Below, one piece after another: positions 36,773 to 45,983 of a stretch of DNA of 64,000 bases. Source of the DNA: VAZQ01 sp963835165. Lineage in GTDB: Bacteria; Pseudomonadota; Alphaproteobacteria; Rhizobiales; Xanthobacteraceae. How positions within the stretch are numbered: the first letter of the stretch is position 1; each line of letters begins with the position of its first letter. The position numbers were made by a program, and so were the translations under genes. The stretch is taken from NCBI GenBank assembly GCA_963835165.1, contig CAWIGD010000052.1, forward strand, positions 124,001-188,000. Reading direction: 5' to 3'. The notes beneath the pieces are model-generated. The model ran no database searches. It saw only the letters and a list, made by a program, of their open reading frames with translations, and had not been told where the DNA came from.

Positions 36773-37231
36773 TCAGGCCGCGTGCTCGGGTCGGCGAAAC
36801 GCGATCAGATTCGCGACCATCGTCTGCACCGGCTGATCCTTCTGGTTGAACGTCGTCATCCGCACCCGCACGGTGCCGCGCGACGGGTGCAGTTTCGACG
36901 GCGTCACCGCAAGGATCTCGCAATGGAGGTGCAGCGTGTCTCCCGGCCTGACCGGCCGCGGCCACCGCAATTCGTCGACGCCGCTCCCGATGATGCCGTG
37001 GGACAGTGGCAGGGTCTCGACGATGAGCTGCATGGTCACCGCGGTCGTGTGCCACCCGCTGGCGACAAGCTCCTGGAAGAACGTCGGCTTTGCGGCCGCC
37101 TCGTCCAAGTGGAAGGGTTGCCGGTCGAACTCGCCTGAAAATCTCTTGATGGATGCCACATCGACGACGGCGCGCGCGTCCGACGTGAACACCTGCCCCG
37201 GCGCGAGGTCTTCCAGATACGCTCGCTTCAC
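36773..37231 (-). CDS. MaoC family dehydratase
   Basis: 152 residues of hotdog fold. The hydratase-2 active site is visible as FSGEFDRQPFHLDEAAAK (Asp and His). Family members hydrate enoyl-CoA or act in beta-oxidation-type routes; this short form is widespread and its substrate cannot be read from the sequence. The start is GTG 37231, six bases after AGGAG; the longer upstream frame is not supported. It lies 131 bases upstream of the iron-type receptor gene on the same strand. Confidence 0.87.
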   Translation of the reverse strand: MKRAYLEDLAPGQVFTSDARAVVDVASIKRFSGEFDRQPFHLDEAAAKPTFFQELVASGWHTTAVTMQLIVETLPLSHGIIGSGVDELRWPRPVRPGDTLHLHCEILAVTPSKLHPSRGTVRVRMTTFNQKDQPVQTMVANLIAFRRPEHAA

Positions 37232-37560
37232 TGCCTGCTCCTGTCGATCAGCCTTGCGCGCGAGCCCAGGCGTGATGACCATGAGGTCGAGCGGCGGCGG
37301 CCGGGCGGGATTTTGCGCGCGTTGCCGACGAGGGCAAGGCTGTTCTTCTCGATCGCGTGTCCGCCCTGCAAACCATGGCACGGTCTCGCGCCCGCCCGCC
37401 CGCGCGGCGAGACGAGCGCATGCCGGTGCGGCATTCGCGCTGCCGGGTAGCTGTTGCGCGCGGAAGTCGATACAACGACAATGACAACAACAACCAGCGG
37501 CCGCGCATTGATGATGGCCGCATGTCCAAAGCGTCAGCCTTGGACGCCGGGAGGGAACCG
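37232..37560. other. intergenic region between divergent MaoC and Bug genes, no gene seen
   Basis: No supported gene in this 329-bp spacer. It should hold the promoters of the MaoC gene (minus) and the Bug gene (plus). Frames that cross it are not conserved-looking, and I see no strong palindrome. Confidence 0.5.
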
Positions 37561-38535
37561 ATGCTCACGCGACGCGCGATGCTTGCTGCCTCCACCGCCG
37601 CATTGCTGGCCGGGACGCGCGAGGCATCGGCACAGGAATGGCCGCAGCGTCCGATCCGCATCGTCGTGCCGTTCGGTCCCGGCGGCGGCGCCGACATCAT
37701 CGGCCGCATCGTCGCGCAGTCGCTGCAGGAAAAGCTCGGCCAGCCGGTCGTGATCGAGAACCGGCCCGGCGCCGCCGGCACCCTCGGCAACGAGGCGGTC
37801 GCCCGCGCCGACAAGGACGGCTACACGCTCGGCATGATGACCGCCGGCCAGATCATCGCCGCCGTGATGAACAAGTCGCTGCGCTACGACACGCTTACGG
37901 CGTTCGATCCGGTGTCGCTGGTGGCGACGGCCGGCCTGATCATCGTCGCGCGACCGGACTTTCCGGCCAGCGACGTGAAGGATCTGATCGCGGCCGCCAA
38001 GGCCAATCCCGGCAAGATTTCGTTCGCGAGCCCCGGCTTCGGCGCCACCCAGCATTTCACCGGCGAGCTCTTCCGGCAGACCGCGGGCATCGACATCCTG
38101 CACGTGCCGTTCCGAACCTCGCCGGAGGCGATCTCCGCGGTGGTCGGCAAGCAGGTCGACGTGCTGTTCGATACGATTTCAGCCGTGCTGGGGCAGGTCC
38201 AGTCCGGCCAGCTCAAGGCGCTCGCGGTCACCGGCAAGGACCGGTTTCCGGCGGTGCCGGACGTGCCCGCGGCGATTGAATCCGGCGTGCTCCCCGGCTA
38301 CGACGTCACCACTTGGTACGGCGTGTTCGCGCCGCGCGACATACCGCCTGCGATCGTCGCCAGGCTCAACAAGGTGATCAACGAAAGCCTGACCGAAGCG
38401 GCGGTGCAGGAGCGCTTGACCAAGGCCGGCGTGGTCGTGCGCGGTTCGACGCCCGAGGCGTTCGGCAAGCACATGGCGGCCGAGGTCGCGCGCTGGAACA
38501 AGGTGCGCGAGGCGGCCGGCATCCCGCAGCAATAG
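37561..38535 (+). CDS. Bug/TctC-family substrate-binding protein
   Basis: 324 residues. MLTRRAMLAASTAALLAGTR is a Tat-like signal, followed by EWPQRPIRIVVPFGPGGGAD, ENRPGAAGTLGNEAVA, DKDGYTLGMM and TTWYGVFAPRDIPP. ATG 37561 is preferred to ATG 37522 because GGGAGGG lies five bases upstream. An orphan receptor with no transporter subunits nearby. It is divergent from MaoC. Confidence 0.92.
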   Translation: MLTRRAMLAASTAALLAGTREASAQEWPQRPIRIVVPFGPGGGADIIGRIVAQSLQEKLGQPVVIENRPGAAGTLGNEAVARADKDGYTLGMMTAGQIIAAVMNKSLRYDTLTAFDPVSLVATAGLIIVARPDFPASDVKDLIAAAKANPGKISFASPGFGATQHFTGELFRQTAGIDILHVPFRTSPEAISAVVGKQVDVLFDTISAVLGQVQSGQLKALAVTGKDRFPAVPDVPAAIESGVLPGYDVTTWYGVFAPRDIPPAIVARLNKVINESLTEAAVQERLTKAGVVVRGSTPEAFGKHMAAEVARWNKVREAAGIPQQ

Positions 38536-38812
38536 CCGGGGGCGACTTCCGTCGGGCAACCATTCAGCGGGTCGAAGCGGAAACCAGGAGCGGTCTCGGC
38601 CTTTGCCGTGCAGGCGATCAGGATGATTGGAGCCTGATGTCCGCGGGTCAATTCAGTCCACCAGCGGAGCGAATGAATGGGTCCGCGAGCCAAGTTCGAT
38701 CTGGTGATCTGGCGGCTAAAAGCCTCAAGCAAGCGTTTGGAGATTGGTGAGCTCCGCCGGCAATTCAGGTCCAACGCGAGCGGGGCTCGCGGGCGAATAT
38801 CTTGCGCGTAAA

Positions 38813-38847
38813 CGATCCCGCCATGACTTTACACTATGACGGGATCG
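38813..38847 (-). terminator. possible terminator hairpin
   Basis: An 8-bp stem (CGATCCCG at 38813-38820, complement at 38840-38847) lies 16 bases beyond the stop of the small minus-strand gene, and TTTACG follows in that direction. The stem is short and the T-run is only three bases, so this is tentative. Confidence 0.35.
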
Positions 38848-38862
38848 CCTCGCGCAAGGCGC

Positions 38863-39068
38863 TTACGACGCCGAGCTTTTGTGGCCGTTGCGCTTCTTGG
38901 CTTGATGCGACGTTTTCGCCTTCGGTGCAGCCTGCTGGTCCTCCCAGCCTTGCGCCGGAGGCGTGTCGAATACCATGCCATTGAATGTCACGGCCTTCTG
39001 GGCTTCGAGCATGCGCGGCCGTAACAAATATACCGAGGATAAAGGTGACGATTGCCAAGATGCTTCAT
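38863..39068 (-). pseudogene. small exported protein, doubly frameshifted
   Basis: ATG 39068 (GGAGG upstream) begins MKHL, and after a one-base shift the frame reads AIVTFILGIFVTAAHA, a clean Sec signal peptide. A second shift near 39010 is needed to reach EAQKAVTFNGMVFDTPP and a Lys/Ala-rich tail ending KKRNGHKSSAS at a TAA. Repaired, it would be about 68 residues with an exported, basic tail. I do not recognise the family. Two errors in 200 bases make decay more likely here than elsewhere. Confidence 0.4.
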
Positions 39069-39385
39069 CGGAGGTTCCTCCCGTTGCGATGGACTTTTAT
39101 TTCGCTGGGAGTTCACGCCGGTCGGCAAGGAAAGTTGTCGTAAATTTGGATGGCCAATCAATTAACGTCGTATGATGAGCGCACAACTCTGGCGCGGGCG
39201 AACCCCGCACCGTGTCGGCCGACGCGCGTAGCGGCGGCGTTAAAATCAGGCGCTATATCTGTTGAGACCGCCTGATCGGAAGTCCCGCGACGGCAAACGT
39301 TGACGGCGAAGCGGCCGTTCTGACGCAGTCTCACACGCATATCGGAACCGGACATGACGACATCGGCAGCACGACAGGTGACGGG

Positions 39386-40480
39386 ATGAACAAGGAACAG
39401 GCCGCCAGTTCGCGGCAACGGGATGGCTTCATCGTCCGGCGTGCAGGTGGCCGGTCGTCCCTCGACGTGCCGATTGACCGCCGCCGGTTTCTCATCGGGA
39501 TGAGAACGATCGCGACAATGGCGCGGTACGCTCGCGCTCGCCTCCAGTGGGCGCTCCGTGCGCTCGCCCAGAGCTATCCCACAGCCCCGGTCAAAGTGAT
39601 CGTGACGACAGGCGCCGGCGGCGCGCCTGACGTGATCGCGCGCATCGTGGCGGAAGGCCTGTCGCACCGCTGGGGCCAGCAGGTCTTCGTCGCCAACCAT
39701 CCGGGCGCGGCCGGCTCGATCGGCATGAAGGTCGCCGGCTCGGCGCCGGCCGACGGCTACACGCTGCTGTTCGCGCTGTCGTCGAGCTTCGTCGCGCTGC
39801 CCGAGATCGCAAAGGATTATCCGTACGACTTGGTGCGGGACTTCGTCTCGATCGGCTTCGTCTGCGAGCAGCCGATGGCGATCGCGGTGCCGCCTTCGCT
39901 CGGCGTCAACACGCTCGGCGAGCTGATCGACTACGTGAAGAAGCGGCCCGGCGAGATCAATGTCGCGGTGCTCAGCCGCGGCGGCATTCCGCATCTGACC
40001 TCGGAATGGATCAAGCTCGCCGCCGGGCTGGATTGGACATCGATCAACTATCCCGGCACGCCGGCCGGCTTGAGCGACGTCATGGGCGGGCGCGTGCAGG
40101 TGATCATGGACGGCCTGCCGAGTCTCGCCGGTTCGATCAACGGCGGCACGCTCAAGCTCCTCGCGGTGGGTTCCGCGCGGCGCCTGCCGAACCGGCCGGA
40201 CACGCCGACCATCGCCGAAACGCTGCCCGCGATCCCGCGCGCGCTGGGCTTCTTCGCGCTGATGGCACCGCCCGGCACGCCCGCGCCGATCGCCGCCAAG
40301 ATCAGCGACGATCTGCGCGCGGTGCTGAACGAGCCGTCGACGAAGAAGCGATTCGAGGACATCGCCAGCTACATCCATCCGATGTCGGGCGCCGAGTTGC
40401 TGGCCTATATCCGAACCGAGCAGGCGCTGTGGAAGCCGGTGATCGAGCAGATCAGCACGTTCAAGGCCGCGCCCAAGTGA
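39386..40480 (+). CDS. Bug/TctC-family substrate-binding protein
   Basis: 364 residues. A long N-terminus carries a Tat-like motif (DRRRFLIGMR), then YPTAPVKVIVTTGAGGAPD, NHPGAAGSIGMKVA, ADGYTLLFALSS and LGFFALMAPPGTPAP. The last 71 bases around its stop (40415-40485) are repeated exactly at 47749-47819, so the gene marks the left end of a 7.3-kb bounded segment. An orphan receptor; ligand unknown. Confidence 0.9.
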   Translation: MNKEQAASSRQRDGFIVRRAGGRSSLDVPIDRRRFLIGMRTIATMARYARARLQWALRALAQSYPTAPVKVIVTTGAGGAPDVIARIVAEGLSHRWGQQVFVANHPGAAGSIGMKVAGSAPADGYTLLFALSSSFVALPEIAKDYPYDLVRDFVSIGFVCEQPMAIAVPPSLGVNTLGELIDYVKKRPGEINVAVLSRGGIPHLTSEWIKLAAGLDWTSINYPGTPAGLSDVMGGRVQVIMDGLPSLAGSINGGTLKLLAVGSARRLPNRPDTPTIAETLPAIPRALGFFALMAPPGTPAPIAAKISDDLRAVLNEPSTKKRFEDIASYIHPMSGAELLAYIRTEQALWKPVIEQISTFKAAPK

Positions 40481-40485
40481 ACGCC
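40415..40485 (+). repeat. 71-bp direct repeat, left copy (end of Bug gene)
   Basis: Identical over 71 bases to 47749-47819. It covers the last 21 codons and stop of the Bug gene plus five bases. Immediately to its right the sequence changes to the 5' end of a TrpX-like gene on the opposite strand, so this is a recombination junction. Confidence 0.95.
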
Positions 40486-40534
40486 ACGCCGCGGCAGCAG
40501 CACCAAGCATCGTGATGAACTCGCGCCGCGTCAT
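40486..40534 (-). pseudogene. 5' stump of a fifth TrpX-like receptor gene
   Basis: ATG 40534 overlaps the stop of the neighbouring gene by four bases, as in the other members of the array, and encodes MTRREFITMLGAAAAAW, the Tat start of a TrpX-like receptor. After about 16 codons it runs into the 71-bp repeat and is lost. It is a truncated fifth member of the array, cut at the segment boundary. Confidence 0.8.
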
Positions 40535-41511
40535 TCGATCACCTCGTTGGCGCGAGCGAGCAGCGTCGGCGGAACTTCGAGGCCGAGCGCCTTGGCTGTC
40601 TTGAGGTTGATCACCAGCTCGACCTTGGTTGACTGCTGAACCGGCAGGTCGGCTGGTTTCGCTCCCCTAAGAATTCGCCCGATGTAAACGCCAACCAGGC
40701 GATACGCTTCGTTGAGACTATCGCCGTAACTCATCAAGCCCCCGGCTAGAGCGAACTCGCGCAGGAAATAGACCGCCGGAATGGCGTGGCGAGCCGCGAG
40801 CGCGGCCAGTTGGTCACGACGGAGCACAAAAAAGGCGTCGTTGCCAAGAAAGAGACCGGTGGCACGCTCCCGTGCAAGTGTTGCAAAGGCGGTGTGGAGT
40901 TCGTCGTCGGTGCTGGCATTGAGTAAAAGGAGTTCTTGCCCGAACATCCGAGCGGCGGCCTGGATGTCGGTCAATTGACCCTCGGCTTCCGGATTATTCG
41001 GATTCACAAGACAAGCAATAACACCCGCACGGGGAACTAGCTCGCGCAACAATTCCAGTCGCTTGGCGCTCAACGGACCCGAGAGTACGCTCACACCAGT
41101 AACGTTTCCGCCCGGCCGGTTGAGGGTAGCAACAAGGTTGAACCTGACCGGATCACCGCCAACGACGAAGACGATGGGAATTGTTGAGGTCGCAGCCTTA
41201 GCGGCCAGTGGTGACGGGACGCTACCGACCGCGAGGATCACCGCGACTTGCCTGCGAACTAAATCGGCTGCGAGCGCCGGGAGTCGGTCGTAGTGTCCGT
41301 CCGCCCAGCGGTATTCGATTTTCAAGTTCTGATGCTCGGCGAAGCCTTGCTCATTCAGCCCCTGTCCGAGTGCGGTCATCATTTCCATGCTGTCATCAAA
41401 CGACCTGCCACTAAGAAACCCAATCACCGGCATCGCTGCCTGCTGCGCGCGTGTCGACATCGGCCACGCCGTCGCGCCGCCAAGCAGCGATATGAACTCC
41501 CGCCGCCTCAT
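40531..41511 (-). CDS. TrpX-like ABC substrate-binding protein (array member 4)
   Basis: 326 residues of the uncharacterised ABC receptor family related to TrpX. Tat start MRRREFISLLGGATAWPM, then AMPVIGFLSGRSFDDSMEMM, VAVILAVGSVPSPLAAKAA, PGGNVTGVSV and the terminal EVPPTLLARANEVIE. It overlaps array member 3 upstream by four bases. No permease or ATPase is encoded in the array. Family members bind aromatic or other small ligands; this ligand is unknown. Confidence 0.9.
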   Translation of the reverse strand: MRRREFISLLGGATAWPMSTRAQQAAMPVIGFLSGRSFDDSMEMMTALGQGLNEQGFAEHQNLKIEYRWADGHYDRLPALAADLVRRQVAVILAVGSVPSPLAAKAATSTIPIVFVVGGDPVRFNLVATLNRPGGNVTGVSVLSGPLSAKRLELLRELVPRAGVIACLVNPNNPEAEGQLTDIQAAARMFGQELLLLNASTDDELHTAFATLARERATGLFLGNDAFFVLRRDQLAALAARHAIPAVYFLREFALAGGLMSYGDSLNEAYRLVGVYIGRILRGAKPADLPVQQSTKVELVINLKTAKALGLEVPPTLLARANEVIE

Positions 41512-42485
41512 TCAATCACCTCGTCGGCGCGGGCGAGCAGCGTGGGCGGGAGTTCGATGCCGAGCGCCCTGGCCGTTCGCAGATTGATGACAAGCTCGAA
41601 TTTGGTTGGTTGCTCGACTGGGATGTCACTTGGGCTCGCTCCGCGCAGAATTCGGTCTACAAAGTCTGCGGCTCGCCGGTATAGCTCGATGAAATCAGGA
41701 CCATACGACATCAGACCGCCCGCCTCGACGTGCTCTCGAGCGTTATAGATCGCCGGCAGTCGCGCCCCCATAGCCAATTTGTGGATTTGGTCGCGGTTCG
41801 TATTTATGAGAGGATCGGCAACCACGTAGAGTGCATCTGCGGCATCTTTGAGCGCCGCGATCGCAGGCTCGATATCCTGTGCTTGCCGGACTTCCAGGAA
41901 GGTCGCGTCCAGGCCAAATCTGCTGGCGGCCGCTTTAACCTCTCTCATCTCCAGCACGCTCAGGGAGTTGCTGGCGTTACCAATGGTCGCCAATCGCCTG
42001 AAATCCAGAACAGCCTCTGTCAAAAGCTCAAGTCTCTTGCCAGCAAGGTCGGTCGCGACGGTCGATAATCCAGTCACGTTGCCGCCTGGTCGCGCCAGAC
42101 TCGTCACGAGGTTGTTCGCAATTGGATCACCCGCCACTGCAAAAACGATCGGGATCACCGACGTCGCGCGCTTAGCTGCAATGACGTTAGCTGTTCCCGA
42201 TGTGACGATGACGTCGACTTTAAGCCGGACGAAGTCGGCTGCGATCTCGGCGAAGCGTTCGCTGCTTCCTTGCCCCCACGCATATTCAATCGCGATGGTG
42301 CGGCCCTCTATCCATCCGAGTTCGCGCGACCTCTGCAAAAACGCGGCCAGCCGCCGGCTTTCGATCACGGGAGTGCTCTGCCCCAAGAACCCGATGGTCG
42401 GTAGTTTCGATGGCTGCTGCGCGCTTGCCGCGAGCGGCCACGCCGCCGCGCCGCCGAGCAGCGTGATGAACTGGCGCCGCTTCAT
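41508..42485 (-). CDS. TrpX-like ABC substrate-binding protein (array member 3)
   Basis: 325 residues, start MKRRQFITLLGGAAAWPLAA (Tat), body PTIGFLGQSTPVIESRRLAA, VDVIVTSGTANVIAAKRA, PGGNVTGLSTVATDLAGKRL and end LPPTLLARADEVIE. Its ATG overlaps the stop of member 2 by four bases and its stop overlaps the ATG of member 4. It differs from its neighbours through most of the ligand-binding part, so the paralogues are old or were acquired separately. Confidence 0.9.
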   Translation of the reverse strand: MKRRQFITLLGGAAAWPLAASAQQPSKLPTIGFLGQSTPVIESRRLAAFLQRSRELGWIEGRTIAIEYAWGQGSSERFAEIAADFVRLKVDVIVTSGTANVIAAKRATSVIPIVFAVAGDPIANNLVTSLARPGGNVTGLSTVATDLAGKRLELLTEAVLDFRRLATIGNASNSLSVLEMREVKAAASRFGLDATFLEVRQAQDIEPAIAALKDAADALYVVADPLINTNRDQIHKLAMGARLPAIYNAREHVEAGGLMSYGPDFIELYRRAADFVDRILRGASPSDIPVEQPTKFELVINLRTARALGIELPPTLLARADEVIE

Positions 42486-43468
42486 TCGATGACCTCGTCG
42501 GCGCGGGCGAGAAGGGTCGGCGGAACGATAAGCCCAAGCGACTTGGCAGTCTTGAGGTTGATGACTAGTTGGTACTTAGTCGGTACCTGTACCGGCAGAT
42601 CGGCCGGCTTCTCGCCCTTGAGGATGCGGTCGACATAAGCAGCCGATTGGCGGAACTGGTCGATGCGGTCAGGACTGTAGGAGAGAAGGCCACCATCGGT
42701 GACGAACAAACGGTTGGAATAGACTGCCGGCAACCGATGCCTGGATGCTAGCGCAACAATCAATTCGCGATGCTGTGTTGCCAATGTGCTCGCGGTTACG
42801 ATCAGTCCCCCCTTCGCTCCGGGCGCGAATGCATTGACTGCATCCTCGATCTCGCTGGCATTACGCATCCCGATCGGGCTCAGCTCCACGCCGAACGATG
42901 ACGCCACGGCCTGGATGGCGCCGAACTGGCCGCTTCCAGAGGCGAGTGTCGGATCGCGGAGGACTGCGACCCGGGTCACGCGCGGTTCAGCGTCCTTGAG
43001 CAATTCAAGCCATTTTGTACCGATACTGTATTCCAGCAGCATGAACCCGGTAGTGTTGCCGCCGGGCCGCGCCAAGCTCGCGACAAAGCCTGCGCCAACC
43101 GGGTCGACCACCGACGTGAACACGACGGGCAATTTCGTGATCGATTGTTGCAGTGCTCCGACTGACGGACTGCCAGATGCCAAAATGGCATCCGGCATGA
43201 GCGCGACCAGTTCCTCCGCATACTCGCGCATTCGGTTGGCAACGCCCGCGCCCCATCGGATGTCAATTCTTATGTTCCCGCCGTCGGTCCATCCCAATCG
43301 ACTAAGCTCCGCTCGAAACGCCGCAAGGCGGGCTCGTCCCTCCGGATCATCCGCGGCCAAATCCATGAGCACGCCGATGCGCCGCACCGGGTTGGACTGC
43401 GCGCGCGCGGCGAGCGGCCACGCGACCGCCGCGCTGCCGAGCAGCGTGATGAACTCGCGCCTTTTCAC
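42482..43468 (-). CDS. TrpX-like ABC substrate-binding protein (array member 2)
   Basis: 328 residues, start MKRREFITLLGSAAVAWPLA (Tat), NPVRRIGVLMDLAADDPEGR, DAILASGSPSVGALQQSI, PGGNTTGFMLLEYSIGTKWL and end VPPTLLARADEVIE. Coupled to members 1 and 3 by four-base ATGA overlaps. Otherwise as for the array. Confidence 0.9.
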   Translation of the reverse strand: MKRREFITLLGSAAVAWPLAARAQSNPVRRIGVLMDLAADDPEGRARLAAFRAELSRLGWTDGGNIRIDIRWGAGVANRMREYAEELVALMPDAILASGSPSVGALQQSITKLPVVFTSVVDPVGAGFVASLARPGGNTTGFMLLEYSIGTKWLELLKDAEPRVTRVAVLRDPTLASGSGQFGAIQAVASSFGVELSPIGMRNASEIEDAVNAFAPGAKGGLIVTASTLATQHRELIVALASRHRLPAVYSNRLFVTDGGLLSYSPDRIDQFRQSAAYVDRILKGEKPADLPVQVPTKYQLVINLKTAKSLGLIVPPTLLARADEVIE

Positions 43469-44451
43469 TCGATCACCTCGTCGGCGACCGACAGCAGTGT
43501 CTGCGGCACGGTCAGACCGAGCATGCGGGCAGGCTGGAGGCTGATGACCAGCTCGAACTTCGACGACTGCACGACCGGCAAGTCTACCGGCTTCTCGCCC
43601 TTGAGGATGCGACCGACGTAGGCGCCGACTTGGCGAAAAGCATTGGTGAGACTTGGTCCGTAGCTCATCAGCCCACCGGCTTCGGCATAGTCACGCAACG
43701 AGTATGTCGCGGGGAGCCGGTGATGCGCCGCCAGAAGAGCCAACTGAACCCGCCGGGCGCGGAAGGTGGGATCGGGGCTGACGAAAAGCGCGTCCGCCCG
43801 CTCGCGAACGAAAGTTGTGAAGGCCAAATTGATCTCGCCAATTGTGCTGGCCTTTTGGACTTGGATTTGCATCCCCATGGCGCGAGCCGCCATTTCCACC
43901 TCTCTCAATACGATCTCCGAGTTGGGATTGGCCAAATTGACAAGCACGGCCACCCGAGCGGCTGCGGGCACTAACTCGCGCAGAACTTCCAGCCGTTTTG
44001 CTGCCAATTCGGCCGCCAGGAAATTGATGCCTGTCACGTTGCCGCCTGGCCGAGCTATGCTGGCGACGATGCCAGCCTTGACCGGGTCGTCGCCTACCTG
44101 GAAGACGATGGGGATTATCGTCGTTGCCGACTTAGCTGCCAGCGTAGCGGCGTTTCCGGCGGTGGCGAGCACGGCGACCCGCCGCCGAACCAGATCGGCC
44201 GCCATTGTCGGTAACCGATCGCCTTGACCATCAGCCCAGCGGTACTCGATCGCCACGGTCTCGCCCTCGACGAATCCCGCTTCCTTCAGGGTCTGGCGAA
44301 ATGCCCGCAGAAATTCCGCGTTCAGGTCAGGCGAGGTTGCGCCAAGAAACCCGATCACCGGCACCGCCGGCTGCTGCGCCCTTGCGGCAAGCGGCCACGC
44401 CGCCACCCCGCCAAGCAGCGTGATGAACTCGCGGCGTCTAATGACGGACAT
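43465..44451 (-). CDS. TrpX-like ABC substrate-binding protein (array member 1)
   Basis: 328 residues, start MSVIRRREFITLLGGVAAWP (Tat), VPVIGFLGATSPDLNAEFLR, VAVLATAGNAATLAAKSA, PGGNVTGINFLAAELAAKRL and end VPQTLLSVADEVIE. ATG 44451 has GGGAGGGAG upstream, the best ribosome site in the array, so this is the first translated gene. The promoter should lie in 44452-44850. Confidence 0.9.
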   Translation of the reverse strand: MSVIRRREFITLLGGVAAWPLAARAQQPAVPVIGFLGATSPDLNAEFLRAFRQTLKEAGFVEGETVAIEYRWADGQGDRLPTMAADLVRRRVAVLATAGNAATLAAKSATTIIPIVFQVGDDPVKAGIVASIARPGGNVTGINFLAAELAAKRLEVLRELVPAAARVAVLVNLANPNSEIVLREVEMAARAMGMQIQVQKASTIGEINLAFTTFVRERADALFVSPDPTFRARRVQLALLAAHHRLPATYSLRDYAEAGGLMSYGPSLTNAFRQVGAYVGRILKGEKPVDLPVVQSSKFELVISLQPARMLGLTVPQTLLSVADEVIE

Positions 44452-45284
44452 TGGGGCTCCCTCCCACGGGTGCCGCCGTCGATCATACCAGCCGGCGACC
44501 GCCATCGACGCAGTCGGTTTGCCGCACCTCCACCCTGCCGGTGGAATGCGCAGCCGGTCCTTGGGGCAGACCTGAATCGTACTGAATAGAGGTGGCTGCT
44601 GTTTGTGAGAGCGGCCGCGAGCCGATCCGCTCGACCCCCGAGGCCTCCGTCATCCCTCGATAGTATCGTCGTGGCGTCCGGAGCGGGTTTCCGTAAGCTC
44701 GCCGGCTGCCCGGGCTATATCGCCCCCTGGCCGCGGCGCTCAAACCGACAGTACGTTCGGACTCCGCTCCAGCTATAGTAATTGGCTACCGCTGGTCGCG
44801 GTGCGTCCCGGATCATTCCGGCGCGAACTCCGTGCTAGACTGTGCAAACAATGAGCGCCCGCCCTCTAAGCCGCATTCACCAGTTGGTCGCGCTGTGCAT
44901 GCTGGTTGCTGCCGTCGTCACGATCGGCTTGGCCATAGCGGGCGCACTGACAGGAGCCCGGCCGCCGGCGCCTCAGCTCGCATCACAAAACTGACGTGCG
45001 GCTGCCGCCGTCGTGTGGCTCGAGACGATCGCCTCTTGCTGCGAGGCATCGGCATCGAGACGATGCATTCAGCGTGGCCTTTTCATTTTGTCGTCGGTTG
45101 TCTTCTGCCGGCGGGGCTGCGACGAGGGCGTAACGCGCGTAAGATCTGAAGTCCGCTTTCGGGGCAAACCGGAAAACATTTGCTCACTTCGAGACTTACC
45201 GGTTTTGGACCCAACTGAGACATACGCGTCTTTGGATTGTTGCTGCGCAAACCGACTTTGACTCCCATTCCGTTACTCGCAGTG
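44452..45284. other. 830-bp region with at most one small gene
   Basis: Upstream of the TrpX array and downstream of the HxlR gene. The only coding candidate is the 47-codon frame at 44851-44994. The array promoter is expected here but no clear -35/-10 pair was identified. Confidence 0.45.
44851..44994 (+). CDS. possible small single-helix membrane protein
   Basis: ATG to TGA, 47 residues. It has a short basic start (MSARPLSRIHQ), one hydrophobic helix (LVALCMLVAAVVTIGLAIAG) and a Pro-rich tail. No good ribosome site is seen, and I do not recognise a family. The charge and helix pattern is protein-like, but chance cannot be excluded in GC-rich DNA. Confidence 0.3.
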   Translation: MSARPLSRIHQLVALCMLVAAVVTIGLAIAGALTGARPPAPQLASQN

Positions 45285-45983
45285 TCAGCCTGCGGGCCCC
45301 GTGGCAGCGTGGGAGACCGGCCTGATGTGCGCGAACATGCTGCGGGCGTTCCAGGTTGGGAAGGCTCTTACCAGCGACGGCGGGCCGTCGAGTTGGATGC
45401 GGCCCTCGTTGGTGGCTTGGGCCCAGGTGAGCTGGCCGGCGTGCCATTTGACGAAGGCTTCGGCTTCCGCCGTGATGTAGAGGTCCTCGTCGAAGCCGGG
45501 GTTCGTCTTGCAGATCTCGGTGTCTCCGAGCTCGATGAGTAGCCAATAGCGCTCACGGCGCGGCCGGCCGGTGAAGTCGAAACGGATGACGACGCGTCGA
45601 TCCGGGAGCCGGTCTCGGCGCAGCGCGTTGCACATCGACCACAGGGCCACAAAGGGGTCCAGGTTCTCGGGGGCGATCTCGAGCCAGCGCGCACCCCACG
45701 CACCGAGCGACTGGCAGACCGTGAAGAGGTCGTGGCCTGCAGACGTGAGCTTGTAGTGGTGCCCGCGCCGGTCGGGCTTGGGTGCCAACTCGACGACACC
45801 GAGCCGTTCGAGCTGCTTGAGCCGCTGTGAGAGCAGGGTACGGGAGAGTCCGGGCGCGCCCTCCAGGATCTCACTGAAGTTTCCGCAGCCAAGGTACAGG
45901 TTGCGGATGATCAACGGTGTCCAGCGCTCGGCGAAGATCTCGGCTCCCCGAGCGATGGGGCAGTATTGGCCGTACGTCCTCAC
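45285..45983 (-). CDS. HxlR family transcriptional regulator with C-terminal SCP2-like domain
   Basis: 232 residues. The winged-helix HxlR domain begins RTYGQYCPIARGAEIFAERW (Cys8 is the position often used for redox sensing) and includes GLSRTLLSQRLKQLERLGVV. A C-terminal domain of about 110 residues resembles a sterol-carrier-like ligand pocket. The start is GTG 45983, the usual family start point. It is divergent from the FAD oxidase at 46091, which it probably controls. Style and codon use look more actinobacterial than the neighbouring genes, which suggests transfer. Confidence 0.85.
   Translation of the reverse strand: MRTYGQYCPIARGAEIFAERWTPLIIRNLYLGCGNFSEILEGAPGLSRTLLSQRLKQLERLGVVELAPKPDRRGHHYKLTSAGHDLFTVCQSLGAWGARWLEIAPENLDPFVALWSMCNALRRDRLPDRRVVIRFDFTGRPRRERYWLLIELGDTEICKTNPGFDEDLYITAEAEAFVKWHAGQLTWAQATNEGRIQLDGPPSLVRAFPTWNARSMFAHIRPVSHAATGPAG

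Larger units (their letters stand above)
38536..39385. other. 850-bp region without an intact gene
   Basis: Between two Bug genes. It holds only a probable decayed small exported-protein gene on the minus strand (38863-39068) and a hairpin just after its stop (38813-38847). The rest shows no family-like coding and no clear RNA gene. Confidence 0.5.

Noticed and set aside
44832..45149. A 105-codon plus-strand frame in the spacer upstream of the receptor array
   Set aside because: Its composition is Arg/Cys-rich with no family; the 47-codon frame inside the same stretch is more protein-like.
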